From: Synanceia verrucosa
Taxonomy: Eukaryota > Chordata > Actinopteri > Perciformes > Synanceiidae
Direction: 5' to 3'
DNA length: 64,000 nucleotides
Assembly (NCBI GenBank): GCA_029721515.1
Contig: CM056553.1
Span: 2,865,001-2,929,000 of the forward strand
Positions 25,619 to 36,324 of the stretch are shown piece by piece. The number at the start of each line of letters is the position of its first letter. Position 1 is the stretch's first letter. The position numbers and the translations under genes are program-made. Under the pieces are notes generated by a model. The model saw only the letters and a program-made list of their open reading frames with translations. It did not search any database and was not told the origin of the DNA.

Positions 25619-27247
25619 CACTCAACAAAAATATAAATGCAACACTTGTTTTTGCTCCCATTTTTTATGAGATGAACTCAAAGATCTAAAACGTTTTCCA
25701 CATACTCAATATCACCAGTTCTCTCAAATATTGTTCACAAACCAGTCTAAATCTGTGATAGTGAGCACTTCTCTTTGCTGAGATAATCCATCCCACCTCA
25801 CAGGTGTGCCATATCAAGATGCTGATTAGACACCATGATTAGTGCACAGGTGTGACTTAGACTGCCCACAATAAAAGGCCACTGTGAAAGGTGCAGTTTA
25901 GTTTTATTGGGGGGGGGTCTGGGGACTCAGAAAACCAGTCCAGTATCTGGTGTGACCACCATTTGTCTCATGCAGTGCAACACATCTCCTTCGCATAGAG
26001 TTGGTCAGGTTGTCGATTGTGGCCTGTGGAATGTTGGTCCACTCCTCTTCAATGGCTGTGCGAAGTTGCTGGATATTGGCAGGAACTGGTACACACTGTC
26101 ATATACGCTGATCCAGAGCATCCCAAACATGCTCAATGGGTGACATGTCCGGTGAGTATGCTGGCCATGCAAGAACTGGGACGTTTTCAGCTTCCAAGAA
26201 TTGTGTACAGATCCTTGCAACATGGGGCCGTGCATTATCCTGCTGCAACATGAGGTGATGTTCTTGGATGTATGGCACAACAATGGGCCTCAGGATCTCG
26301 TCACGGTATCTCTGTGCATTCAAAATGCCATCAATAAAATGCACCTGTGTTCTTCGTCCATAACAGACGCCTGCCCATACCATAACCCCACCGCCACCAT
26401 GGGCCACTCGATCCACATTGACATCAGAAAACCGCTCACCCACACCACGCCTCACACACTGTCTGCCATCTGCCCTGAACAGTGTAAACCGGGATTCATC
26501 CATGAAGAGAACACCTCTCCAACGTGCCAGACACCATCGAATGTGAGCATTTGCACACTCAAGTCGGTTACAACGACCAACTGGAGTCAGGTCGAGACCC
26601 CGATGAGGACGACGAGCATGCAGATGAGCTTCCCTGAGACGGTTTCTGACAGTTTGTGCAGAAATTCTTTGGTTATGCAAACCGACTGTTTCAGCAGCTG
26701 TCCGAGTGTCTGGTCTCAGGTGATCTTGGAGGCGAACATGCTGGATGTGGAGGTCCTGGGCTGGTGTGGTTACACGTGGTCTGTGGTTGTGAGGCTGGTT
26801 GGATGTACTGCCAAATTCTCTGAAATGCCTTTGGAGACGGCTTATGGTAGAGAAATGAACATTCAATACACGAGCAACAGCTCTGCTTGACATTCCTGCT
26901 GTCAGCATGCCAACTGCACGCTCCCTCAAATCTTGTGACATCTGTGGCATTGTGCTGTGTGATAAAACTGCACCTTTCAGAGTGGCCTTTTATTGTGGGC
27001 AGTCTAAGGCACACCTGTGCACTAATCATGGTGTCTAATCAGCATCTTGTTATGGCACACCTGTGAGGTGGGATGGATTATCTCAGCAAAGGAGAAGTGC
27101 TCACTATCACAGATTTAGACTGTTTGTGAACAATATTTCAGAGAAATGGTGATATTGTGTATGTGGAAAACATTTTAGATCTTTGAGTTCATCTCATAAA
27201 AAATGGGAGCAAAAACAAAAGTGTTGCGTTTATATTTTTGTTGAGTG
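25619..27247 (-). mobile_element. Near-complete Tc1-like DNA transposon
   Basis: A 1629-bp element bounded by TA on both sides (25617..25618 and 27248..27249). It begins CACTCAACAAAAATATAAATG and ends as its inverted complement. The inverted repeats are about 280 bp each (to about 25899 and from about 26964), pairing through motifs such as GGGATGGATTATCTC and AATAAAAGGCCACT. They enclose one transposase frame on the minus strand. Long inverted repeats with a TA target are typical of Tc1 elements. Closely similar elements are, from memory, widespread in fish and other aquatic vertebrates. Confidence 0.93.
25943..26950 (-). pseudogene. Tc1-like transposase with a single nonsense codon
   Basis: It would act in cut-and-paste transposition at TA sites. 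From ATG at 26948..26950 the frame runs 336 codons to the family-typical C-terminal GGHTRY, broken only by TGA at 26099..26101 (codon 284). Residues 1-110 form the paired-like double helix-turn-helix region (SSRAVARVLNVHFSTISRLQ early on; NHRPRVTT stands where the GRPR linker motif is usual). The catalytic triad is present: Asp in LFMDESRF, Asp in QQDNARPH, Glu in SPIEHVWD, with 34 residues between the last two (DD34E). The TGA follows DQRI, where relatives I recall have CGA (Arg), so a CpG transition is likely. The break removes the last ~52 residues but lies after all three catalytic residues. Confidence 0.9.
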
Positions 27248-27249
27248 TA

Positions 27250-28126
27250 TGTCATGGCTGGGCTTAACTTAAGTGTTAAGCTGTAACAAAAGTAGGGAAA
27301 ACTGGTTATGAATGTAACTTCAAAATGAGACAACACTTTGGGACACAAACACTGGTCGCTGGTTTTATATTAAATAAATCTTTGAAGTTTAAAATCACCT
27401 CATCAAATCCAAGTTGATGATGAAATAAAGTACAGACTCCTTATTTCTTCCTCACTACCTGCAGTTTATTGCTCTGGAGATGAAAGCTACTTCGGTTTCT
27501 TGGTTATCTGCAGACTATCGTGGTTTTATCGAGCACTTTGCTGAGCTGGCACAGATGGTATGTAGTTATTACACCAGGAAGTTATAAATGACTCAGACTT
27601 TGTATTGGTGGAGGTTTACTTTGAAGGAACAGAATGAAATCAAATTCAGTCTATTAGAGTATTTGGTTTTATTGGTGTAGTTGGTGTAACCCTGCTGGTT
27701 ATGATAATATTAGATTTATGACTGCAGCACAAGCATCAGATAAGCTCTTAAACCAATTTAGTTATCTATGTCATTATTTGTGTAGTAAAACATGGCGGAG
27801 CTAAATACTGTATGAACACACTCATGCAGAGTCTGGTCCTGCAGCCACATGGCCTACTTCCTGCCTCAGAAACCGATCGATCCAGAACACAGCAGGATTT
27901 TCACAGTGTGAAAACTGGAGCCAAAAACCAGAGAGAGCCATGAGGTAAAGGAAGAGTGGGAGATAACAGAGCTTCATCTGAGGTGGAAACTGTGGGATGT
28001 TTTTGTCAGGGTAATGTGGGTCAACCACAGTTATCTGAAACCACCAAGTTCATTTTAAAGTGGCCCACATACTGCAAACAAAACCACTGTAACAGCACAG
28101 TTTATCACTCTGAACCACCGACATCA
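27250..28126. other. Unassigned DNA with a possible Ty3/gypsy RT scrap
   Basis: 27490..27557 contains TTTCTTGG followed, in another frame, by YRGFIEHFAELAQ, which resembles the YYRRFI...FAxLA segment just after the reverse-transcriptase core of Ty3/gypsy elements. Only about 20 residues are visible, so this is tentative. The rest is unassigned. Confidence 0.3.
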
Positions 28127-28158
28127 TTAACTCTTTGAGTGCCATTCACGTGTATATA

Positions 28159-28919
28159 CACTAAGAGGCATTAAAAACACAACAAAGTCAGTGGAAAATA
28201 AAATTGGATACAACTACTTTGTATACAAACAAATGTTTTGTTTACTACCACTCGTGGCTATTGAAACTATGGAGCCATACTTTCAGCTCAAACAATAAAT
28301 TAACGTGGCAGACGGTACCAATCCCTGTTTTTGCATGTGAGATTCGTTAGGACATTGTTTGAAAGCTTTCAATGAGCTCTTTTGGTGATTTGAGCTCAAC
28401 TGGTCGAGGCTTTAAAAACCCGGAGGAAAAATGCAAGCTGTCACAGACGGTCACCATGCCACGCTTAGCAGCAAACATGAGGGAGCAGGCCATTGGTACG
28501 CTGAGATCCAGAATGACCGAAGCGAGGGTAGCCAGGCATTTTGGCGTCCACAGATGCACTATCTCACGCCTGCAGGCACGTTATGCACAGACATAATGTG
28601 CAGGTTATGGACTGGCCGCCTTATTCCCCGGATCTGATTGAACACCTTTGGGACAATCTGGATCGCCGTGTACGGCGTCGTATTCCACTGCCGGTGACGG
28701 TTGCTGATCTCCGTACTGCACTCTTGGAAGAGTGGGAAGCGATTCCAGTGGCCGAAATCAACACACTCATCATGTCTATGCCACGACGATCACACAAGGT
28801 ACTGACATTTGTAATCCATGTCGATTCATTTTTCTATTGTTGCTTTTGTTCATTCATGTTCAGTATCATACCAAGTGAAGCCGCCCAATAAATTATGAAA
28901 ATTCAAATTAATATCGTAG
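28159..28919 (+). mobile_element. Nested, internally deleted Tc1-type element
   Basis: Flanked by TA at 28157..28158 and 28920..28921 inside the ATATATA palindrome of the MITE. The ends are only loosely inverted (CACTAAGAGGCATTAA against CTACGATATTAATTTG), so the left edge is approximate. Inside lies a fused transposase remnant. This element is a different Tc1 family from the one at 25619. Confidence 0.7.
28456..28891 (+). pseudogene. Tc1 transposase remnant: N-terminus fused to C-terminus
   Basis: ATG at 28456 opens MPRLAANMREQAIGTLRSRM and a helix-turn-helix (RHFGVHRCTISRLQARY), then a stop at 28594..28596. In the next frame the DNA continues at once with VQVMDWPPYSPDLIEHLWDN, a C-terminal transposase block with the third catalytic residue (Glu), and further to MPRRSHKV. 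About 200 residues, including both catalytic Asp, are missing, and the usual NP between SPDL and IEHLW is also lost (6 bp). At the junction GCACGTTATG and CATAATGTGC form an imperfect hairpin. Cannot encode an active enzyme. Confidence 0.85.
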
Positions 28920-29289
28920 TATATATACACGCACACACACGTCAAAGTGTTTTTTGGCAGCAGGCAGTAGAGGGCGCTCTCCCATAGCCTGTGAGTAATT
29001 TTGGGTCTTGTGGGAGATGTAGTCAGAGCATAATGAGATTAGAGAGCAAAACAGAATCTGGACAAAATATGGTGATTTTGGTGAAAGTGTCCTCTACTCT
29101 ACCTCTGATAAAACAAGAATGGAAAAAGGTAAAAACAAACATTTTTTTCACGATGAAATAGAGAGTCTCTTCTTTCATTTGAGCTATTCACTGTTTTCAG
29201 AGTCATAGTACTAAATATTCTGTGGGTCTTAAAATATGAGGTACAAGGTACTTTCTGTTCTAGAAAATGGCTGGCACTCAATGAGTTAA

Positions 29290-29906
29290 GCGCATTTCTG
29301 GTTATAATAATCATATAACTGGTTCCTTTAATTTTTAATCTCAATGTCACTGTGACATCTGACGTGGGAGGAAAAGTGACTAAAACAGTGACTGGGTGGA
29401 AGTTACTTTTATTAAATGTAAAAAAAATGCGAAACTGTGCCAGGTGCGTATTATTTTATGGCTTAAAATCCTTCCTTTCATACTGTATCGTCTCCATCTC
29501 GCTCTCTTAACTGAATCAAATCTTCATGCCTTTGATAATACACCATAAAAAATAAAATGCACACAGGTGGAGTTTCTTCTTGTCAACTTTTATTCATCTG
29601 CAGTGCGACTTTCCCAAAAAATCCAGAATGATGAAACCCTTTTAGGCGGTTGTTGGTTTGTTGCAGGAGGGCGGGTCTGGTTTCATCATAGGTTTTACAG
29701 AAGCTGTGAACTTAACTTTTCCCACACAGGACTGATTTCTCATCAAGCAACCATGAAGGACAGACTATGAATGTCAAAAATGATGATGTGGTTCTTTCCT
29801 AACGACAACTGTGCAGCAGAAATACAGCAAAAGAAACAGTCCATCACCATGCTACCGCCTGGAATAATCAAGCTTTGACATTTAGTTTTGGTCTCTGTGG
29901 AGGTGT
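29290..29906. other. Unassigned DNA
   Basis: Nothing recognised. Confidence 0.35.
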
Positions 29907-29955
29907 TTGTAATGTTTTTGGAAATTTTTTATGAAGATTTCCAAAAACATTACAA
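29907..29955. repeat. Perfect 19-bp inverted repeat (hairpin)
   Basis: The left arm TTGTAATGTTTTTGGAAAT (29907..29925) and right arm (29937..29955) are exact reverse complements with an 11-nt loop TTTTTATGAAG. No other element boundary is recognised here, so its origin (MITE core, RNA hairpin or recent inverted duplication) is open. Confidence 0.9.
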
Positions 29956-30836
29956 TTTTAGTTAACTTAAGTGTAACTAAGTAAAAAAACACAATATATG
30001 ACCAAAGTGCTATGATTCCTGTCTTCTCCACTGTCTTTATGACTCCACTTTTCGACCCATTTCAAAAGGTATAGACACTTTTTTTCTTAAGACTTATTAA
30101 GATCAATTTTACTTATGTTTAAATGATACAACAGCCTTAAAGCTGCGTTCAGTGACGTGTCCAGTTGTGCAGGTAAAATCTCAGGTGTTTGTTGACATTC
30201 AGGGCCACACTGCTGCCTCACTAATGTTAAATAAAGTTGTTTTTTTTTGTCTCTACATCCCCTGATTGCACTATCAGGAGTTTGAAAGCACCTTCAGCTG
30301 ACATGTTAGACCTTGGCCTCTGATAAGCTATCAGCCTCTGCTCTTTCTGCAAGGTGAAGTACAACAGGCGCCATTGAGCAAGGCATTCAACATGACAGGC
30401 TGGCACCTCCCTCTGCCTTCGCTGTGTGCAGGTAATAAAAGGTAAAATAAATGTTGGAGTGGTTTATTATTTACACAGTAGTGAATGAGTAAATGCTGAG
30501 TTACTTTCATTTCCTTGTCAAGATCTGGAGCAGATTCAGCCGATTGGGTGGAATTTGAATATTTGACCATTCCAGTCCAGGACAGTTACTTTCTACAGGA
30601 CATAAATTAAATATGATAAACATAAATTACTCCTAAAAGTCATTATAATTGAGATAATTTGACCTGAAACTGTGTTTTACTAGATGGGACCATTTAGGTC
30701 ACAGATGCGGAAATAATAAAACATTTTTCAACATTTGTTCCTCCCTCATCGTAGAAATTACAGCATTAATTAGGAAGGAAGCTTATTCGCTGATAGATGC
30801 TCGTTTCTGCTTTAAAATTACATGTAACAGTGCATT
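29956..30836. other. Unassigned DNA
   Basis: Nothing recognised. Confidence 0.35.
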
Positions 30837-31080
30837 TTAGATATATATTTTTTGGATTTTTTTTAGATGTTTTTCGATATTTTATAATTTTTAGATATTT
30901 TTATAGGGATTTTTATAGATTTTTAGATAGGTTTTTATTATTTTAGATAGATTTTTCAATAGCTGTTTATAGATTTTTTTTAGATATTTTATATTTTTTT
31001 AAATAGCTGTTTAAAATTTTTTTTTAGATTTTTTATAGATTTTGTTTTAGATATTTATAGATTTTTTAAAGAGATTTTAC
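30837..31080. repeat. TAGATTTTTT-like low-complexity tandem block
   Basis: About 245 bp of T-rich DNA in which TAGATTTTT, TAGATATTTT and TTTATAGATTTT recur with irregular 10-25 bp spacing, apparently a decayed minisatellite. Two TAGCTGTTTA units (near 30960 and 31003) show duplication of larger blocks. Confidence 0.7.
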
Positions 31081-31940
31081 ATACTCTAAATTGCTTCTTG
31101 CTAAATTGCTGATAGATCCCTGTTTTTTTGTTCTAATTGTTGTGCATTTGACAACAAAAAACTTGCATCTGGATTTTGGTATTTTTTGACTCAAGCTCAA
31201 GTTGCTTTGAACATACGTAGACAGATCTTTACCATTTCCTAAATTCAGTTAGTTTTACCGGATTTGGCTGGTAGGACTCTACCTGTCTATACGTGACCTG
31301 TAACTCATACAACAGTGAGTACGACATCTTAAAGTTGTGTTTTTCCTACATTTGTTCCAGCAACACAAACAGTCAGTTCCTGCTCAAGCCTCTGCTGTGT
31401 TTATGCAACACCTGGCTACGTTTAGAAAAGGGTTGTGGTAAAAAAAAATTGCGGAAGTTGTGTTACTTGAATACACATATTGTGATTTTGTCTCATATAA
31501 GTTGACTTCTTTATGTTTATGATCATAGAGCATTGCTTTTTTTTTTTTACAGCGTATGAGCCTGTAAACACACCGACAGAGAAAACCTGGCGGCAGCAGA
31601 GAGTATAAAGCTATAAAACACGTTATTTATTTACATCTATCATCATTAGACTGCTGCAAACCAAAGGTCCTTCAATCACTGAGAGTAAATCACAACAGCG
31701 ACCACACATACAGGAGAGAGAGAGAGGCATGTGGTGTATTGATTTGTTAGCTTCTGGTCAATTTACATGGAGCTAATTAAGTGCCATAAAAAGACTAAGT
31801 AAAAGTGAAAGTGTGACGGGTTTAGAGCCCATGAAGCAACATGAGGCAACACATGTTCATTCACTAAATCATTTCGGTTATTTTATTACAATATATTGTA
31901 TTTTATTCTGTTCTAAAGGTGGTGAAACTGGTCAATAAAG
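31081..31940. other. Unassigned DNA
   Basis: Nothing recognised apart from a T run near 31538..31550 and a short (GA)n at 31715. Confidence 0.35.
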
Positions 31941-32165
31941 AGCAGGATCGAGGGTGAAGAAAGAGGAGTGTAGGATGAGGAGGCATGCTGGGAAAATTAT
32001 CATAGGATGAGGGAGAAGGAGGTGGGGGGAGGAGACGAGAGAGAGGAGGGTGAAGGGGATGAAGAAGGATGAAGAGGAGGAGGGGAGAGATTGGAGATGG
32101 GGAGTTGAAGAGTAGAGCATGTGGAAAGGGAGGTTCAAGGAAAAGAGGTGAGGTGGAGATAAATA
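31941..32165. repeat. Polypurine tract (GGAGA-rich)
   Basis: Plus strand dominated by G and A with GGAGGAG, GAAGAGG and GGGGAGA units. The overlapping Arg/Gly frame (32069..32347) is mostly compositional. Confidence 0.6.
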
Positions 32166-32763
32166 CTGGTGGAGGAAGGACGAGCTGGAGGTCTCTCTCT
32201 CGTCAATCCCTCCATGAGGCTTTAATCTCTCTGGGCAGAGGAGGATCAGAGGTCAACCAGAGGACTCAGAGTGAACGGTGGGAAAAGGATCTGTCAGCAC
32301 AGAGCAGCTCACTGATTCACTCCCAATCACCAGGTAGACACGAATAGATGCAACCGTCCATGCAACCCCCTCTATCCTCCATCCTGCTGCTTTCATTAAA
32401 GAAAACATCAGTGTTTTGTGACTGTTGTGACTTCATAATAGCATGCATGTTTGTAAATGTACAGTATATACCAACACATGTTCAGTCTGAGCTCACACAC
32501 ACACACTGCAGCATACCCCCCTCTCATGTGACTCAAGGACAAGTTTCAGTGGTCGAAGGTCAGCTGGTTCCCCATGAGTGGCCCACGTTCCAGTGGTGTC
32601 ACTGTGTGTGTGTGTGTCAGGGTTGGTTGACCTGTAGGCAACATTTGCATTTTTAACACAGCAGGAGCAGGATTGTGACTTTGAAACGCTCCTCTCTGGT
32701 TCTTTCTCCCTCTTCAGTTACACTGCAACTGTGTCTGTATGCATGTGTGTGTCGTTGAGTGCA

Positions 32764-33026
32764 TGTATTACTTACATTATGGGGACATATATCCATTTAC
32801 ACGGTCACATTGTGGGGACTCGTCTTCCTTCTGCATGTCCCCATAATGTAAAATGTTAAACTTTAGGCTGAAGATTTGGAGAAGATTTATTGTTAGTGTA
32901 AAGGTTAGATTTTGGTTAGGGTTAGGATTAGGATTATGCAAGTACTGGTTATGGTTAGGGACAAGGGAAGTGTCTTGGAAATGAACATATGTCAATGTAA
33001 AGTCCCCATAATCAGAGTAATACATG

Positions 33027-33028
<2 letters not shown>
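32764..33028 (+). repeat. GGGGAC fold-back element, copy 1, between GT-rich DNA
   Basis: The left end TGTATTACTTACATTATGG with GGGACAT is inverted at the right end as AAGTCCCCATAATCAG with AGTAATACATGA. Inside are a GGTTAGGGTTAGGATTAGG stretch and two further TGGGGAC/GTCCCCA motifs. A (GT)n follows at once (33029..33056) and GT-rich DNA precedes it. A second copy lies in opposite orientation at 62863..63112. Confidence 0.75.
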
Positions 33029-33057
<29 letters not shown>

Positions 33058-33194
33058 TCATGTCCTGTGGTTTGTCGCAAGTTCCCATTAGCCCTGCTAT
33101 TGATCAGTGGCTGATAGTACACGTGACTGTGTGTGTGTGTGTGTGGCTGATTGAGTGCCCGCTTAGGTTTCATTGTCCATTGGTATGCATGTCG

Positions 33195-33228
<34 letters not shown>
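33029..33228. repeat. Three (GT)n arrays in 200 bp
   Basis: (GT)n at 33029..33056, 33127..33144 and 33198..33228, separated by non-repetitive DNA. Confidence 0.95.
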
Positions 33229-33232
<4 letters not shown>

Positions 33233-34022
33233 GTGCTGATAATAAGCCTCCATCTAATGCCGCTGCTACCAAGGCCATCTCAAGGCCACATCACTTTCCT
33301 CTGGAGGCTTTTCTTCTGGATCGATGCTCTCAGAGGAGGAGGAGTAGAAGAGGAGTGGTCGCCGTGATGGAGGAGAGCTCCGACTTGTTCGTTTTCATGT
33401 ACTTCTCTGATGCTTCGCTTGAAGGAAGAAGCCATTTAATGTAGCTATTATCACACTGTAAGATGTGGAGAAACACAGTGTAACAGCAGTCTACCGTGGA
33501 AGGACGACCTTGACATGACTCCTGTTTCAGGCTCCTTTTTCTGCACAAATAGATGTTATTGTTATTGATGTTGCTGAAGATCCAGGTGAACTTTTTTTTT
33601 TAAATCAGAGTACAGTGTAACCTGAGGAGAGATATCTGCTCTGAGTGTTTCTAGTTTAATTTAGGGAAATGTCGGCCCGCCTCCACACTCTGGAGCAGTT
33701 AGTCTGCAGAAAACACTGGTGAATTATGAAATAAATTAAATTTGCATCATGACTCAAGTGTGCAGCTATTTTCCTTCATCCATGCATCCGTCAGACCTCA
33801 TCTCTGAAACCCAACCGTAAGAAAAATTTCCGGATAAAATGCATCAGGATGTTTTCTAGTCACAATTTAATGAAACATTAATGAAAGCTGGATTATTAAC
33901 CACATAAACTATGAATGAATGAAAGCAATTAGCAGCACAAGCTGTAGGTGACGAAGCAATAAAAAGGAAGAGGAGGAAACGTTCTGCCACAAACAAACCA
34001 AACATTAAATGTCAAATTCATC
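33229..34022. other. Unassigned DNA
   Basis: Nothing recognised; GAGGAGGAG run near 33330. Confidence 0.35.
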
Positions 34023-34371
34023 TTAACTCTTTGACTGCCATAGACGTATATATACGTCAAAATGTTTTTTGGGCAGCATGTACAAGAGGGCACTCTCACG
34101 CTGCCTGTGAGCAATGTTTGAGCTTCTGGGATTTTGCATATTAGTGTAGATAGTAAAGAATTGGTGTGGTTTCGTTAGCTTAGAACAAATCTTTCATATC
34201 GTCGTGAAAAGCGTGTAAATTTGTGGCACCGACAACAGAGCGAATGTTGTTTCTATGATTTTTGTTTTTTTTTTGGAAAGGAAGGCGTGAGAAGAGAGGT
34301 GCTCCGTCCAACACATAGTCCCTTTCAAATCTGTAGAAAGATGCAATCAGATTGATTTCCAACAGCGCTTC
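34023..34371 (+). mobile_element. TTAA-MITE copy 5, left end with divergent interior
   Basis: TTAACTCTTTGACTGCCATAGACGTATATATACGTC and GCCTGTGAGCAATG match the family left end. From about 34130 the sequence differs from every other copy in the window. It may be a different, perhaps longer, relative of the family truncated by copy 6, or simply an end fragment followed by unrelated DNA. Confidence 0.6.
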
Positions 34372-34809
34372 TTAACTCTCTGAGTAGCATTGACGTATTT
34401 CAATGTCAAAGTGTTTTTTTTTTGGCAGCGGGTCACCGATTGTGGTCTCCCGCAGCCTGTGAGTAATTTTGGGGCTTCTGGGATTTGTAGTCGGAGCATA
34501 AAGAGACGGTATACACCACAGAGATCAAAACAGGAAGTGGAGACGATCGAGATTAGAGAGCAAAACAAACAGAATCTGGACAAAAAGTGATGATTTTGGT
34601 GAAAGCGTCCTCTACTCTACCTCTGATAAAACAAGAATGGAACAAGGTAAAAACAAACATTTTTTTCATGATGAAATAGAGAGTCTCTTCTTTCATTTGA
34701 GCTATTCTGTGTTTTCAGAGACATAGTACTAAATATTCTGTGGGTCTTGACATAAATGCTGGAACAAGGTACTCTCTGTTTGAAAAAGGGGTTGGCACTC
34801 AATGAGTAA
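34372..34809 (+). mobile_element. TTAA-MITE copy 6
   Basis: TTAA at 34372..34375, CTCTCTGAGTAGCATTGACG, full family core, right end GGTTGGCACTCAATGAGTAAA, where the final TTAA has become TAAA. About 430 bp, single-ended type. Lies immediately after copy 5. Confidence 0.85.
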
Positions 34810-35074
34810 ATATCAGGAGAAAAGACATAAATAGCACAACACTGCAAGGACAGTTATTTTTATGCCAGTAAAACTACACTAATGGACGCAGTCATGTTGA
34901 GGGAAAAAAAACAAAACACTTGGTTAGGTTTAGGAAAACATGGTGGGGATTAAACATTGTAAGAGAAGTTCAGTAATCACAAATATTCTCCCTCGCTTCA
35001 TCACTTCATCTTTTTTAACCACAAAATCAGAGTTTTTGCATATTTAATCTTCTCACTTAATCATCTTCAGTTCT
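34810..35074. other. Unassigned DNA
   Basis: Nothing recognised. Confidence 0.35.
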
Positions 35075-35204
35075 TATCTCTGCACTACGTTGACGTGTTT
35101 ATATGTAAATAAGTTATGTTCGTACGTCTATATGCCATGCACCAAGTTACCAAGTTAAATTCCTTGTTTGTCCAAACTTACTTGGCAATAAAATTGTGTC
35201 ATAT
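35075..35204 (+). mobile_element. LINE-type 3' tail
   Basis: ATTCCTTGTTTGTCCAAAC and TTACTTGGCAATAAAATTG resemble the TTCCTTGTATGTGxAAAC...CTTGGCAATAAA end of fish non-LTR elements. 5'-truncated fragment. Confidence 0.55.
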
Positions 35205-36310
35205 GCATATGTCAGTACAGACTATGTGTCAAATGACACAGCAAAAGGAAGAATGGCGTTGTTGTTGTAAGTGGGCTGATCACATTAGTTCCTGAACAAA
35301 GCAAACCAATTCTAGGTCTTAAATACCTTCCAGTTAAAGCAAAAGGCTCCAAGGGTGGAAGTCAGACATTCAGTTCAGATTAGTCTAGCTGAGTGTGAGC
35401 AGTGTCGGCTTCAGGTGCTGCCAGCAGGGTGCTCGGATTTTTAGCTTTAACCTTTTGACCTCAGATTTAGTCTAGTTGGTGTAGTTCTTGTATGGAGTCT
35501 GTCTTGTCGGCTCTAAAAGAAAAATAATAATTTATGTGTTGGCATAAAACTCAATGAATACTGTCTGGTTGTCGTGGCCTGACTCATGAAACCACCACTG
35601 ACCTCCCTCCCAACAGCAGACACACCTCAGTTTACTTCTCGTTGACCTTTGGCTGCTCGCAGTGCAGCAGCATCACATGGGATTTCATGCGAACTGATGC
35701 AGGGGTTCTTGTTTTTACCACATCGTGCCTAATGAGGGTCAGTGGGAGGCCGCCGCCTCCCTCCCAGGCTTCCTCTGATGAGTTAATTTGCATATACCAG
35801 CAGCCAGGAGGGCGTCTACTGATGGGAGAAATAATGATGGGAATATTCTACGAGGGCAGGATGTGGAGCGCAGGTCCTTGCTGTCTTAATATCTGCTGCA
35901 TTTCGTGACCATCCAATAAAGCATGAACCCTTATCTGCAAAAGGATTTTAAACGCATGAAGATGAAAATTATCAATAAGATTTACTTTTATCATGTAGGA
36001 GAGGAAGAGGAATGAAATGTCAAATCAAGTAAAACTAGAGATGAATGAGATACCAGACTTATGAACTTAACTTGGCTTTCTGCTTTAACATGGTCATTGT
36101 TATTCGTAAAAATAAAGCTAATATTTGTGGGATTTGTGCCCCCACCTCAATACAATCAAGTAGATTTCACAGACGTCCCGCCCTCTTATCAGCTGGAAAT
36201 TATTCCAGTTGCACTGCTGTAAAGTGTCACATCAGTGACGATGTCATGCTACAACTATCTCTGATAAAACAAGCCCTTTTTTCAAATGGAATGTTCCGGA
36301 GAACGCGAAC
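35205..36310. other. Unassigned DNA
   Basis: No supported gene. An octamer-like ATTTGCATA occurs at 35787..35795. Confidence 0.35.
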
Positions 36311-36324
36311 GGCGACCCGCTTCC

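Larger units (their letters stand above)
28127..29289 (+). mobile_element. TTAA-MITE copy 4, host to a nested Tc1 element
   Basis: TTAA at 28127..28130 and 29286..29289. The left end is CTCTTTGAGTGCCATTCACG and the right end is GGCTGGCACTCAATGAG. The MITE sequence stops after CGTGTATA, resumes at TATATACACGCACACACACG and then follows the family core (GTGTTTTTTGGCAGC, and so on). The 760 bp between are a separate Tc1-type element, so the MITE itself is about 400 bp. Confidence 0.88.

Noticed and set aside
26201..26890. 229-codon plus-strand open frame
   Set aside because: Antisense shadow of the Tc1 transposase, whose codon structure and motifs are clear on the minus strand.
27514..27557. Exon-like segment between TTATCTGCAG and CAGATG/GTATGT
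   Set aside because: The peptide YRGFIEHFAELAQ fits a Ty3/gypsy reverse-transcriptase scrap better than a host exon.
32900..32940. GGTTAGGGTTAGG stretch as interstitial telomere
   Set aside because: Only two exact TTAGGG-like units, and it is an internal part of a fold-back repeat present twice.
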